Source: Ophiocordyceps camponoti-saundersi (nom. inval.) (Eukaryota > Ascomycota > Sordariomycetes > Hypocreales > Ophiocordycipitaceae). From it: DNA of 64,000 bases. A program made the translations under genes and the position numbers. Under the pieces are notes generated by a model, which saw only the letters and a program-made list of their open reading frames with translations, searched no databases and was not told the origin of the DNA. How positions within the stretch are numbered: the first letter of the stretch is position 1; every line of letters starts with the position of its first letter. The DNA lies in assembly GCA_003339415.1 (NCBI GenBank), contig PDHQ01000013.1, forward strand, positions 1 to 64,000, written 5' to 3'. Below, piece by piece: positions 37,455 through 48,857 of the stretch.

Positions 37455-40400
37455 ATGCAGTCCTCTCCGGGAATGTTGACCAAGGTGCGTCGAGACGATC
37501 GAACTCGGTCCTCAGGATAGAAAAATTGACACCACTTCAGTTTGAATCGAAGTCGTCCAGGGCAAAGGGAATTGCTTTTCACCCAAAAAGGTGGCTATTG
37601 TCTTTTTCTCGCCGCGCCTCTTGATTGATGCTGACGACTCTTGTAGGCCTTGGATTCTTGTGTCGCTACATTCATCAACCATTCAGCTATGGGACTATAG
37701 AATGGGAACTTTGATTGATAGGTTCGAAGAACACGATGGGCCTGTCCGCGGTGTCGACTTTCACAAGACGCAGCCGCTCTTCGTATCTGGTGGTGACGAC
37801 TACAAGATCAAGGTCTGGTCCTATCAAACCCGGCGCTGCCTTTTCACACTCAACGGCCATCTCGACTATGTCCGGACCGTATTCTTTCACCACGAGTTGC
37901 CCTGGATTCTCTCGTCATCCGATGACCAAACCATTCGCATATGGAACTGGCAGAACCGCTCCCTGAGTACGCAGCCCGACCCTGTTATCCATCCATTGTG
38001 ATGAACTAACTCGCGTGTAGTCTGCACAATGACCGGCCACAATCACTATGCCATGTGTGCACAGTTCCATCCGAAAGAAGATCTCGTTGTATCCGCCTCC
38101 TTGGACCAGTCGGTCCGCGTCTGGGACATATCCGGCCTTCGCAAGAAACATTCCGCCCCAACCTCTATGAGCTTCGAAGACCAGATGACGCGCGCCAACC
38201 AGAATCAGGCGGACATGTTCGGGAATACCGACGCTGTTGTCAAATTCGTCCTCGAGGGTCACGATCGCGGCGTCAACTGGGTCGCCTTCCATCCAACGAT
38301 GCCTCTCATCGTTTCGGCCGGCGACGATCGCCTTGTGAAGCTGTGGCGAATGAGCGAAACGAAGGCCTGGGAGGTCGACACCTGCAGAGGTCACTTCCAC
38401 AACGCTTCTGGTTGTCTTTTTCATCCTCATCAGGATCTGATCCTTTCTGCGGGCGAAGACAAGACGATTCGAGTGTGGGATCTAAATAAACGGACCGCGG
38501 TCCAGTCTTTTAAGAGAGAGAACGACCGATTCTGGGTCATTGCGGCACATCCCGAGATCAATCTATTCGCCGCCGGTCACGATAATGGAGTTATGGTATT
38601 CAAGCTAGAACGGGAGCGACCTGCCTCGGCTACGCACCAGAATGTGCTTTTCTACATCAACAAGGAAAAGCATGTCAAGTCGTACGACTTCCAAAAGAAC
38701 ACAGAAAGCCCGACACTCGTGTCTCTAAAGAAGCTTGGCAACCCTTGGGTCACGCCTCGGACCTTGTCGTACAATCCCGCCGAGAGGTCTGTTCTAGTCA
38801 CGACGCCGGCTGACGGAGGCACTTACGAGCTCGTCAGTCTTCCCAAAGACGGCTCTGGAGCCATGGAGCCGACCGAGTCGAAACGGGGTTCTGGCAGCGC
38901 TGCTATATTTGTTGCGAGGAATCGATTTGCTGTCCTTGACAATTCCAACCAAACGATTGACATCAAGGACCTATCAAACAACACCACGCGCTCGTTCAAA
39001 CCGCCGACCGGGACGTCTGACATTTACTTCGGGGGCACTGGCAACCTTCTTATTATTACACCCACCGCGGTTTATCTCTACGACATTCAACAGAAGAAAA
39101 GTACGGCCGAGCTGAGTGTCAACGGCGTCAAGTATGTTGTGTGGTCCAATGATGGCCTCTACGCCGCACTTCTCAGCAAGCACAACGTGACAATTGTGAC
39201 GAAAACGCTCGAACAAGTCAGCACCTTGCATGAGACGATTCGAATCAAGAGTGCGACGTGGGGTGATGCCGGTGTCCTTTTGTACTCGACTTTGAACCAC
39301 GTCAAGTACACTCTGCTCAATGGTGACAATGGCATCGTTCGAACCCTGGATCAGACTGTCTACCTGGTTCGCGTCAAGGGCCGCAACGTCTATTGTCTCG
39401 ATCGGGCGGCCAAGCCCCGGATTCTCCAAATTGACCCTACCGAATACAGATTCAAGCTTGCTCTGGTCAAGCGCAACTATGAGGAGATGCTTCATATTAT
39501 CCGCACGTCGAGCCTTGTGGGTCAGTCGATCATTTCGTACTTGCAGAAGAAGGGTTATCCCGAGATCGCTCTGCAATTTGTCCAAGATCCCACCACGCGC
39601 TTCGACTTGGCTATCGAGTGCGGCAACCTCGATGTCGCCGTGGAGATGGCCAAGGAACTGGATAAGCCTAAGTTTTGGACACGACTCAGCACTGAGGCAC
39701 TTGCTCATGGGAACCATCAGGTAGTGGAGATGTGCTATCAAAAGCTGAAGCAGTTTGACAAGTTGTCGTTCCTCTACCTCGCCACCGGCAATCACTCCAA
39801 GCTTGCTCGAATGGCCAAAATCGCCGAACATCGGGGAGACTTTACCTCGCGGTTCCACAATGCTCTGCTCCTGGGCGAGGTCGAAGACCGCATTCAGATG
39901 TTCAAAGAGATTGATCTCTGTACGTGTTGCGTCTACTCGACTCCGTATTTTGCTGACCTGTCCAATAGACCCTCTGGCTTATATGACGGCGAAGTCTCAC
40001 GGCCTCGATGAGGAATGCCAAGCCATTCTCGAAGCTACTGGTCTAAGCGAGGATCAGCTCAATATGCCCTCTGTAGAAGAAACTTCTTCGCCACCTAAGC
40101 CTGTGGTGCCGACTTACAAGTTCAACTGGCCGACGAAAGCGACTTCGCAGTCATTCTTTGAGAAAGCTCTGCTTGGGCAAGTAGAGGGCCTATCTCTTGA
40201 GGACGAGCCGGCGGCTACCGATGACATGGCACTGGACGACGGCGTAGATGCGAGCACTGCGGCGAAACGAAATGGGGCCCTCGCCAACGAGGATGACGAA
40301 GACGTGGCGGGCTGGGACATGGGTGAAGACGATGTCCCCGAAGCCGACAGCGATTTTATCAACGTTGAAAGTGCTGATGCTGGCGGAGCGGGCAGTAGCG

Positions 40401-41389
40401 AAGCTGATCTCTGGGCTCGAAATTCGCCTCTGGCAGCCGATCATGTCGCCGGCGGCTCATTCGAGACTGCTATGCAGCTCCTGAATCGCCAAGTCGGGGC
40501 CGTGAACTTTGCCCCTCTCAAGCTTAGGTTCTTGGAGGTTTACCAAGCCTCCAGGACGTTTCTGCCTGCGTCGTGCGGCTTGCCACCCCTCATCAACTAT
40601 GTGCGCCGGACTGTAGAAACGGATCTCCGTCAAGTGCTACCGATCGTTCCACGAGATCTCGAGCACCTCGCCTCCAACGATCTGCAGAAAGGATACGACT
40701 CGATGAAGGCTAATAAGTTGGAAGATGGCATCAAGATTTTCAAGGGCATTCTCCACGCTTTGCTCGTCAATGCCGTGTCAAGCGAAGACGAAGTGGCGGA
40801 AGCCAAGAAGCTCATTACCTCGGCAAGTGAATACACGGTGGCCATGGACATCGAGCTCGCACGAAGAAAGCTCGGGGCCGCGGATGTCGTGGCCCAAGAA
40901 CCGGCCAAACTCAAGAGGAGCCTAGAGTTGTCGGCTTACTTTACCATCCCTAAGATCGAGGTTCCTCATAGACAACTTGCTCTACTGAGCGCCATGCAGC
41001 TCGCGGTGAGGAACAAGAACTACAATTCAGCTCTCAGCTTCGCGAACCGCATCATCGCCAATGGCGGGTCAAGCAAAATTCTGGAGAATGTAAGTGCTAC
41101 CCGCCTCCGTGAAGAGTTTTGAGCTGAAATCCCCTTTTCGCAGGCCAAGAAGACAAAGGCGCAGTGCGAAAGAAACCCCAATGATGCCGTCGACATCGAA
41201 TTTGATCAATTCGCCGAGTTTGAAGTGTGTGCGGCAAGCCACACCCCTATTTACAGCGGAACCTCGTTTGAGGAGTGCGCCTTCGATGGATCAAAATACC
41301 ACTCCAAGTATAAGGGCATGGTCTGCAAGGTCTGCGAGGTCTGTGAAGTTGGCAAGCACGGTAGTGGCTTGAAACTCTTCGCAGCGTAG
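37455..41389 (+). CDS. Coatomer (COPI) subunit alpha
   Basis: Alpha subunit of the COPI coat that carries Golgi-to-ER retrograde cargo. Exons are 37455-37484, 37541-37590, 37647-37966, 38021-39919, 39969-41089 and 41144-41389, giving 1,221 residues, the usual length. The five introns are 56, 56, 54, 49 and 54 bp, all GT-AG and in frame. The N-terminus [10 protein letters not shown] is followed by WD40 repeats up to about residue 320 (for example [42 protein letters not shown]), which form the propeller that binds KKxx cargo tails. A coatomer WD-associated region and alpha-solenoid follow ([18 protein letters not shown]). After an acidic linker the C-terminal COPI_C domain ends in [16 protein letters not shown]. 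Frames on the opposite strand inside the gene are shadows. Confidence 0.97.
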
Positions 41390-41692
41390 ACGAGTGATGA
41401 CCCCAGGGGTGAGCAATGTGGTTTTGTTGTATCAGATGGTTAAAGCCAGCGGTTGAAACGGGCACCAAAAGCCATCACGGCGAAGGGGACAGTGACGATC
41501 GCAGGGACGGGCAAAACAGTGAGCTCCATCGTGTTTCTCTACCTAGGTTATGTCGCTAGCTATGTAGGAAGATAGGTGAAGGCTCGTGCTCGACGACCGA
41601 GGGATAGTTCCCGGTGAGAGGGACGCATCATGTCAAGGGAGATACCTAAGCGGCTCTGGCCGTTGTGGAGCACGGTACCCCAATTGACATTA
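41390..41692. other. Convergent intergenic region, COPI alpha and RPN12
   Basis: 303 bp between two stop codons facing each other. I see no further gene; it must contain both 3' UTRs and polyadenylation sites. Confidence 0.6.
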
Positions 41693-42573
41693 TCAGACGA
41701 TAGTTTCGAGTTCCCGTGCGTAGCCCAGTGTATTTTCGATGATCATTTGGCTGAAATCCTTGCCCTGACCGCCGTCTTCGTCAGTGTCAGCGGCGTCAGG
41801 AAAGAAAATGTGGCCATTTCGGACGGCCCATCCGCGATGTTTGGCGAATTGAATGACCTCGCCCTCAGAGTCCAGAAACAAGAGAGACTTGGTCGAGCTA
41901 AGAGGAATGCTCTGGTAGGCTCGTTCACTGCTGGCAGCGATTTCGGATCGGATTTGATTCTTCAGAATCTACAAACGGGGAAAGGTAAGTGGACTCGTTT
42001 AGCAGTGAACGTATGGTGCCGGCTCACCTCGGAGAAGACACTATATTCATCACATGGCACCTCACTGCTCTTCATGGCCTTCCAGACGCGATCGTAGCTC
42101 CCTTCCATCAGCCATCGCTCCAGCCTGATAGGAAAGCCTAGATAGCTGTCCCCCTCGACATCACCGGGGCTGCCGCCTCCATCCCTGTTGGCGAGACTTT
42201 CGAGCTCGGAATGGAATTCAGCATAGCGCCCTTGCGTCAGGAGAAGAAGGAGGCTCAGTCCCGTGATTTTGTTGCGTTCGGGAAGGTTGGGTGGTAGTCT
42301 CGAGGAGGGCAACTCGTAGAAGGGCTGAAGCTGTTGGACGTAGCGGGTGAAGGCCTCGGGCTGTCTGGCGCGGATTGCGAAAAGAGCACCCTGCTCGTAC
42401 GTTTCCCGCGCGAGAGCGAGGAGATGCGAAGGAACGGATGATTTCGGGGTAAGTGCTTTGAGCTGAAGGATTGCGAGTTTTGCTTTGGACAGGAGGCTGT
42501 TTGCTTCGGGGTAGCTCATGGATGGGGAACTCTTGAGCTGGCTCAAGATATGGGTGAGGTTGCGTTCTGCCAT
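41693..42573 (-). CDS. RPN12: 26S proteasome regulatory subunit Rpn12
   Basis: Lid subunit of the 19S proteasome regulatory particle. Exons on the - strand are 42573-42028 and 41968-41693; the 59-bp GT-AG intron joins the frame at FSE/ILKNQIR. The product has 273 residues, close to yeast Rpn12 (274). It shows the CSN8/PSMD8/EIF3K (PCI-type) fold region, with LLLLLTQGRYAEFHSELE in the middle and the diagnostic C-terminus SLLFLDSEGEVIQFAKHRGW...IENTLGYARELETIV, which in Rpn12 is the last element to lock the lid. An acidic insert, DAADTDEDGGQGKD, precedes the C-terminus. It is convergent with COPI alpha and divergent from the Chs4-like gene. Confidence 0.95.
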
Positions 42574-43641
42574 GATGAGACAGAACGAGTCTTGGGGGAC
42601 GTGAAGACAAGTCGAACAGTCGCTCGCTCTATGTGTTGGCGGGATTCCAGAATCCTCGAGGGCGAGGCCGTGATGGAGAACGATTCGTCGACGAGGGCGA
42701 GGTTCGACGACAGGTCATGCCAAGGTTGATCCTTTCCGTGGCGCCGCACGTGCCGATTGTGGATGTGCTGACCAATGGTGCTCTGTCAGCACCATTCGAG
42801 CAGGTCCGGTAATAGCATGGCCCTAGAGGTCGGTGTGCACTAATAGAAGGTAGGTATGCAGAGGCTAGAACAAAGAGGACCCCCTTTCCGAAGTCTGAAC
42901 GGCGAAAATGAAACTAGCCAGAAATAAAAATATAAAAGGAAACGCGTTTGGGATAAATGCGGAAGGAGTTGTGCATTGAATTTGGAGGGGTTGAACTGTA
43001 GGCTATAACCTCCATATCCCGTGAGCCATGAGGATGACCCACGCCATTGCTATTCGTACTTCTTACCTATTTGGTAATAGTCGTCATGTGTGCGAATTAT
43101 GTGCGTGAGTGTACGATGAGCGAGCGTGACAGGACATTGACACTGGCTTTACCTCTAAGAGCCTCTATTCTCATCGGGCTCGGTCAGTCGCCTGGCAGGC
43201 AAATGGACCAACCAACCAACCGACCAACCAAAAAAAGAACACAACCATCCCACCCGTGGAGGGTACCCGTGGAGACCGGGGAACGGCCCGCCTCTTTGCC
43301 GAGCTTTCTTGGCCCTGGGCTGAGCTGAGCATACCTCCTAGTACGGATACCTACAACCCAACGATAACGGCCTCGGCCCCTTTTGTCGACATTTTCTCTC
43401 CTCCCTCCCTCTCTTTCTTCTCCTTTTTTTTTCTCATCGCGCATCAGATCATACTCGCACACATACAGAGAGAGAGAGAGACACACACACACACTCACAT
43501 ACATACACACATACATACGAGGACGAACGAGGCTCGCTGCCTCATCCTTCACAGCGCCCCGCGCAGAAAACACCCGTCCCGCTTTAGGGGCGGGTGCCGT
43601 TTGAACATTGGTTCATTCCAAGGATCCCGTCCTCCACCAAT
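42574..43641. promoter_or_regulatory. Divergent intergenic region, RPN12 and the Chs4-like gene
   Basis: 1,068 bp between two start codons. It holds an ACCAACCAACCAACC run near 43208, a CT-rich tract at about 43390-43435 of the kind seen in fungal promoters, and a GA/CA microsatellite at about 43465-43520, the last probably in the 5' leader of the + gene. Small frames here (for example 43256-43828) are low-complexity artefacts. Confidence 0.6.
43465..43520. repeat. GA/CA microsatellite
   Basis: The + strand has (GA)n followed by (CA)n and CATA repeats (AGAGAGAGAGAGACACACAC and onward). It lies 120-180 bp before the start codon of the Chs4-like gene, so it is likely in its leader and may vary in length between strains. 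Confidence 0.8.
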
Positions 43642-46334
43642 ATGCCTCAGCTCAGCGCTACGTTCGTCCCCGGTGGCCTGGATGATTACTATTTGCCCGA
43701 GGTCGTTGCTCCCTCGCCCCAAAGGTACGACCTACTTACCTACTTTTACTCTTTCTTTTTTCCACGTGCAACATTCCGATCCGCGCCTTGGTGCCTGGTA
43801 CGGCTCCCTCGGGTGGGGCCCGCGCTGATGACGGTTCAATTTCCAGGGTGACTCCTCAAATACCCCAGACCATGCAGGACGATCTCCAGCGTCTTGAGCT
43901 CGGTGACGGCCAGTCTTCCGAGGGCGCGTCTCGTCGCGGCCGGGATTCTCCATCGTCAACAAGGACCGACTCGCGGCCGTCTGGACGAGCCCCTGAGCCG
44001 CGATCCACCTCTTCGGTTGACGCCGGCGCCGACGCCATCATCCATCAAAACAGTCCCCAGCTCGACAACATGGATGCCGACGCACCTTCTTTTTCGCCCT
44101 TTCCAAAGGTCAGCGGTGACAATATTCCTCCGGCTGATGATGATAAGGAGGGCATTTTGTGGAATGCGCGCAAGCATGTGCTTCACTCGCAGAACGTCTC
44201 CATGCAGATGAGCTGGGCTCGTGATGCTCTTGTTTGGGTCGACATCGCCGCCGACGCCGCCGCCCGCGAGCCCCCCGAGAAGGCCCGACCTTCTACCCCG
44301 CGCATTGAGCACGAGCTCCGCGAAGACGCCCTGAACATTGTCAACTACCTGGCGCGTCAGGAGTACCCCGACGCCCTCTACGTCAAATCCAAGTGGCTCG
44401 AGTTTGGCAAGTTCGGCAACCGGGTCGACAAGCGCGAGGCTTACAATGGTTACAAGCGGGCAGCGGATCTGGGTCACTCCCGGTCCGAGTACCGCTTGGG
44501 CATGCTGTTCGAACAGTCCAATGACATGTCCAAGGCCAAGGAGCACTACTACAAGGGCATGAGCATGAAGGATTCGGCCTCCCTTTACCGCATGGGCATG
44601 ATGAGTCTCCTCGGCCAGCACGGCGAATCCAAGGACTATCCTCGGGGGCTGGAGCGCATTCAGGCTGCGGCCGATAGCTCCGACGAAGACGCGCCACAGG
44701 GTTCCTACGTCTACGGCATGCTGGTCGGCAGAGACCTCCCGGACATATCCATCCCGGACGGCCTCCTGCCGTTCAACCTCGAGACATCCAAGATGTATGT
44801 CGAAAAGGCCGCATACCTCGGCTTTGCCAAGGCTCAACTCAAAATGGGTCAGGCATACGAGCTGTGCCAGCTCGGCTGCGAGTTTCATCCGTCCTACTCT
44901 CTTCACTACTACGGACTGGCGGCCCGGCAAGGCCTTCCAGAGGCGGCCCTGGGCGTTAGCCGCTGGTTTCTCTTTGGCTACGAGGGCGTCTTCAAGAAAA
45001 ACGAGGAGCTTGCCTTCAAATACGCGCAAGAGGCGGCCACGGCGAAGCTCCCGACTGGAGAATTTGCCATGGGTTACTATTACGAGATTGGCATCCACGT
45101 CAGCAAGAGCATCAACGACGCACGAAAATGGTATCAGCTCGCAGCTGAACACGGCAACAAAGACGCGCAAAATCGCCTGGACTCCCTTAACCAGGACAAG
45201 AGCCTCTCTAAGAAAGATCACGAGACGACAACGCTGACGCGCATCAAGTCGCAACATGGCTCTCAACGAGGGAAGCGCCCCGAGCGGTTCAAGCAGCCCC
45301 AGCAAATGCCGACGTTGAAAGAGAGCGGCTCATCGCCAATTCTGGAGAACGATGCGCGGAAGCTGTCAATGGTTGCATCGTCAGGAGCGAACTCCCCCCG
45401 CATGTCGCCTCAAGCGTCTCCGGGCATCAGGCCTACCATAGTATCCGAAAGCGCATCGCTTTCAGATCCGTCGAGAGTGACCACGGTGGGCGGCGATCGA
45501 CAGCCGGCCTTTAGTATCAGGCCAGATGTTGCGTCGCGGCCCCGATCCGCCGCTCCATACCCCGAGGACGGACGGCCGCTGTCCAATCGCTCGCGATCCA
45601 CGGCGCCGTACCCAGAAGACGATGTCGCCAGCGGGCCTAATTTATACCACAATATGGGGCCGCAATCGTCTTACGCGGATCGGCCCATCAGCAATCTCGG
45701 CGGCAAAGGTCCTGCCACGGGCCCGCGACCCATGCCGACTTCGCACAGCGTAGGAAGTTTGCAGCAGCAACCGGTGCCTCCGTCTCAGGGGAGGATCGCC
45801 TCTGCCGGCTACAACCGTGCCAGTCCCGTGGGCTATCGACACCAAAGTCCGGGCCCGAACAACGCTAGCGGTCGTCCCTATCCAAGCGACTACTCGCAAG
45901 GGCGACCGTCAAGCACGCAACCATACCCAAGCGGCAACAGAATGCCGAAGCAAAATGACTCCCGTGTCCCAAGTCAGGGCCAGGAGCGGTTGTCCAGAGT
46001 GCCTGGGGCGACGGGTCGGCCGGAGCGACTGGGCTCGGCGCCTCCGCAGGATCCTCAGAGACTACCACGAATGTCTCCCGGCCCGGGTCAGGCGACGTCG
46101 AGGCCAGGCATGGGGAGGATTGGCAGCGCGCCCTCCGGACAAGGTGGTCCAGCCCTTTCCGTGTCGGGCTCACAGAGTTCGGCAGGATCTTCATCATCTA
46201 AGCCCAAACAAGGCCCAGCAACGTTTGAGGATATGGGGATTCCGCAGGGGAAGCAGGAAGGTGATTGTGTAAGTCGCCACGGTTCTCGGTCCTACCTAAG
46301 CCTACATCTAATTCGAAAGCAGGTTGTCATGTGA
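43642..46334 (+). CDS. Chitin synthase activator Chs4/Skt5 family, Sel1 repeats, CAAX end
   Basis: Membrane-anchored activator of class IV chitin synthase that links it to the cortex in yeast. Exons are 43642-43724, 43847-46268 and 46323-46334, giving 838 residues; introns are 122 and 54 bp. The start MPQLSATFVPGGLDDYYLPE joins RVTPQIPQTMQDDLQRL. After a disordered N-terminus a series of Sel1-like repeats covers about residues 170-500 (for example NGYKRAADLGHSRSEYRLG, AYLGFAKAQLKMGQAYE, ARKWYQLAAEHGNKDAQNRL). The C-terminal third is rich in P, S, R and Q and probably disordered. The last 12-bp exon gives VVM-stop, so the protein ends CVVM, a prenylation (CAAX) signal split by the last intron. 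Retention of that intron would be in frame. Confidence 0.93.
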
Positions 46335-46807
46335 TGTGAAGCTGCAACTATCAAGCTGAAAGATGTGAGGAAGCCCTGCGAGCGACGTGACAGGTTGCGT
46401 CGCGAGCTTTGCACAGAGTGGAAAGGACGTTGGATACTGCGGTCGCCGCATTGCCGTGGAGTCGAAGGGGCTACTTTGCTTGGTGCGAGGTGACGGTTGT
46501 GCAGAGGGAGACGAGATGCGTACATATAACACAAGGCCGTCGTCTGCCTTGCAATACATAATCTGCGTCCAGGCGTGTGACCGGCGGATGCCGAGCGGGA
46601 AGCCGGAGTTAGGTCCGCTCGGGCGCCGGAGTTAGTTCCACTCAGGCCGGGACTTCACTCGGTCGACGTCTCGTGACTTGTCGGCGACATGGCGACATGT
46701 TGACGGGCGTTCGTAGAAGGGGGACCAGGGTGAGCTGGGAATGATGACAGGCCTTAGGTAAGGCAAGCCACACGAAGTCGCAGAAAATCACTTCAAGACA
46801 CCTCGTC
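46335..46807. other. Intergenic region before the MFS permease
   Basis: 473 bp with no convincing coding frame. It should contain the 3' UTR of the Chs4-like gene and the promoter of the permease. Confidence 0.5.
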
Positions 46808-48503
46808 ATGGCCTCGCCGCTGGTGAAGCCCCCATATGGTGGTGGGCCAATGGACGTCGACAAGATTGGGGCCGAGGCCCGGATCCGCCGCTCCGTATGT
46901 GCCGGCTCCGTCGTTATCGTCTCATGAATGCCGACTGACATATAGGAGGCGGGCGCAGTTCGATCGGCGCGTGCTTCCCTTGGTTTGCTGCCTCTATGTC
47001 TGCTCGTACCTGGATCGCGGAAATATTGGGAACGCAAAGACGGCGGGAGCGCAAGATGCACTGGGCCTCGACTCGACGCAATGGGCCTGGGTCCTCAACT
47101 CCTTCTACGCCTGCTACGTTCTCTTTGAGTGGACGACGATGTTGTGGAGGATTCTTCCTGCCAGCATCTTTGTCTCGTTCCTTTGTCTATGGTTAGGGGC
47201 ATCATGATATCATCACCCCGTACCTACTTATTCACGGGCCCCAACACTGACGGCGTATCAAGCTGGGGCGCGGCCGCCATGAGCTCCGGTGCGGCTCACA
47301 ACATGGGCGAGTTGATCGTGACTCGCTGCCTCCTCGGCGTCTTCGAGGCTACCTTCGGCTCCGGCGCACCGTACTTCCTGTCATTGCTCTACAAGCGGCG
47401 AGAATTGGCGTTGCGCATGTCTATTCTACTAGGCATGATGCCATTGGCCAATACGTTTGCCTCCAGCTTGGCCTATGGCATCACGCAGATACGCGGTTCA
47501 ATCGAGCCTTGGAGGCTCCTGTTCATCATAGGTACCTAAGCACAATGCCCCTTTCTTGTTTCTTTCTCTTCTCCAAGAAGACAATTGCCGACCCATATTG
47601 CAGAAGGCTCTTTTTCCATTGTTCTGGCCCCATTCATCTACTTTTTTCTCATCGACTCGCCGGCCACGGCCCGATTCCTCACGGCGGAGGAGCAGCTTCT
47701 GGCCGTTGAACGACTGCAGCTCCGTGACTCGACGGCGCGGCGGGGCGTTCGGTGGGGCCAGGTGTTGGCCAGCCTGCAAGACTACAAGACGTACGTTCAT
47801 GCAGGTATTCATTTCAGCGCCAACTATTCCTTTGCCGCGCTGTCGAACTTTTTGCCGACCATCGTCCATGACATGGGCCATGACCCGGTCAGCGCTCAGG
47901 GGCTCACGGCGCCTGCATACTTCGCCGCCTTCTTGCTCTGCGTCGTCACGTCATATCTGTCGGACAGGACGGGTTGGCGAGGCGTCATGCTGGCCGGCTC
48001 AGCAGTGGTGGCCGTCGTCGGCTACGGGCTGCTTGTCGGGTGCCGTGATGCTGGTTCGCGCTACGTCGGCGTGTGGCTGGCTGCCTGTGGCTCCTTTCCG
48101 GCGCTGAGCCTCAACGTCACCTGGCAATTGAATAATCAGGGCGGCGACTCCAAGAGAGGCGCCGGCCTGGCCATATTCCTGACGCTGGGACAGTGCTCGT
48201 CCTTTGTGAGCAGCGCCGTGTTTCCGACAAGCGATGCGTAAGAGGTTTTCCCCCGTCATGTATATTACAGGACCGACGGACTGACGGATCTTTCGGCGAG
48301 GGTTCAGACCGTTTTATACCAGGGGCTGCGCCGTTGGCTGCGGCTTGACTGGGCTTATGCTGGTACTTGCTCTCGGCATGCACTTTGCCCTCGAAGCGGA
48401 GAACCGGCGTCGAGACCGGATGTATGGGCCTGCCGATGCTGAGGGTGAGGTGGACGTTACGGAGGCAGGTGACGATCACGCCGACTTTCGATACGTGACG
48501 TGA
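46808..48503 (+). CDS. MFS permease, Dal5/allantoate (anion:cation symporter) type
   Basis: Plasma-membrane uptake of an organic anion such as allantoate, nicotinate or a vitamin precursor; the substrate cannot be read from sequence. Exons are 46808-46894, 46959-47191, 47263-47531, 47604-48237 and 48308-48503, giving 472 residues with introns of 64, 71, 72 and 70 bp. The first helix and loop read FDRRVLPLVCCLYVCSYLDR followed by GNIGNAKTAG, typical of this family, and CWGAAAMSSG plus RCLLGVFEATFGSGAPYFLS follow. The C-terminal half has the remaining helices (for example TAPAYFAAFLLCVVTSYLSD). For intron 1 the acceptor GCGCAG at 46958 is required by frame; the nearer TATAG would shift it. About 12 membrane segments are expected. 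Confidence 0.87.
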
Positions 48504-48857
48504 GCTCGAGATGGAATGCAGCAGGTGACCTTGAAACAGAGTCAGGGCGTCGTTTTAGAGTGAATGACGCAGTGAGGGTGAGGGCGGGTTGTTGCTGAAG
48601 AGGCAGGTAAAATAGATAAGAGGTCGGAGGGATGATAGAGTACGTAAGCGTGTTCGCCTTCTCTCAGCCTTTTTATCTCATCTCATCTGCTCTCCCTTCT
48701 CCATCTCGTCCAATATTCATAAGAAGACAGCTGTTATAATCTTTCTACATACGGATTGGCCGGCGGACCACCGACCTCCACACTGCCAAGTGCCAAGCCT
48801 GCACGTCGATAGCTTACATAAATATAAATCACCAAAGACGGGGCACTCGCCATCATC
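48504..48857. promoter_or_regulatory. Promoter region of the alkaline phosphatase gene
   Basis: 354 bp with a CT-rich tract at about 48658-48712 and an ATAAATATAAATC TATA-like stretch near 48819-48831, some 30-40 bp before the start codon. No other gene is visible. Confidence 0.45.

Noticed and set aside
38974..39858. 294-codon antisense frame in COPI alpha
   Set aside because: Shadow of a strongly conserved coding exon on the other strand; no family resemblance.
43184..43828. Overlapping frames of 129 and 190 codons on both strands
   Set aside because: They span microsatellite and CT-rich leader sequence and encode low-complexity HTHTH or SLSLS strings.
43956..45305. 449-codon antisense frame in the Chs4-like gene
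   Set aside because: A mirror of a GC-rich coding region with biased third positions; the + strand Sel1 repeats and CAAX end clearly define the real gene.
46895..46945. Alternative acceptor TATAG at the first MFS intron
   Set aside because: It would shift the reading frame of FDRRVLPL; GCGCAG at 46958 keeps it.
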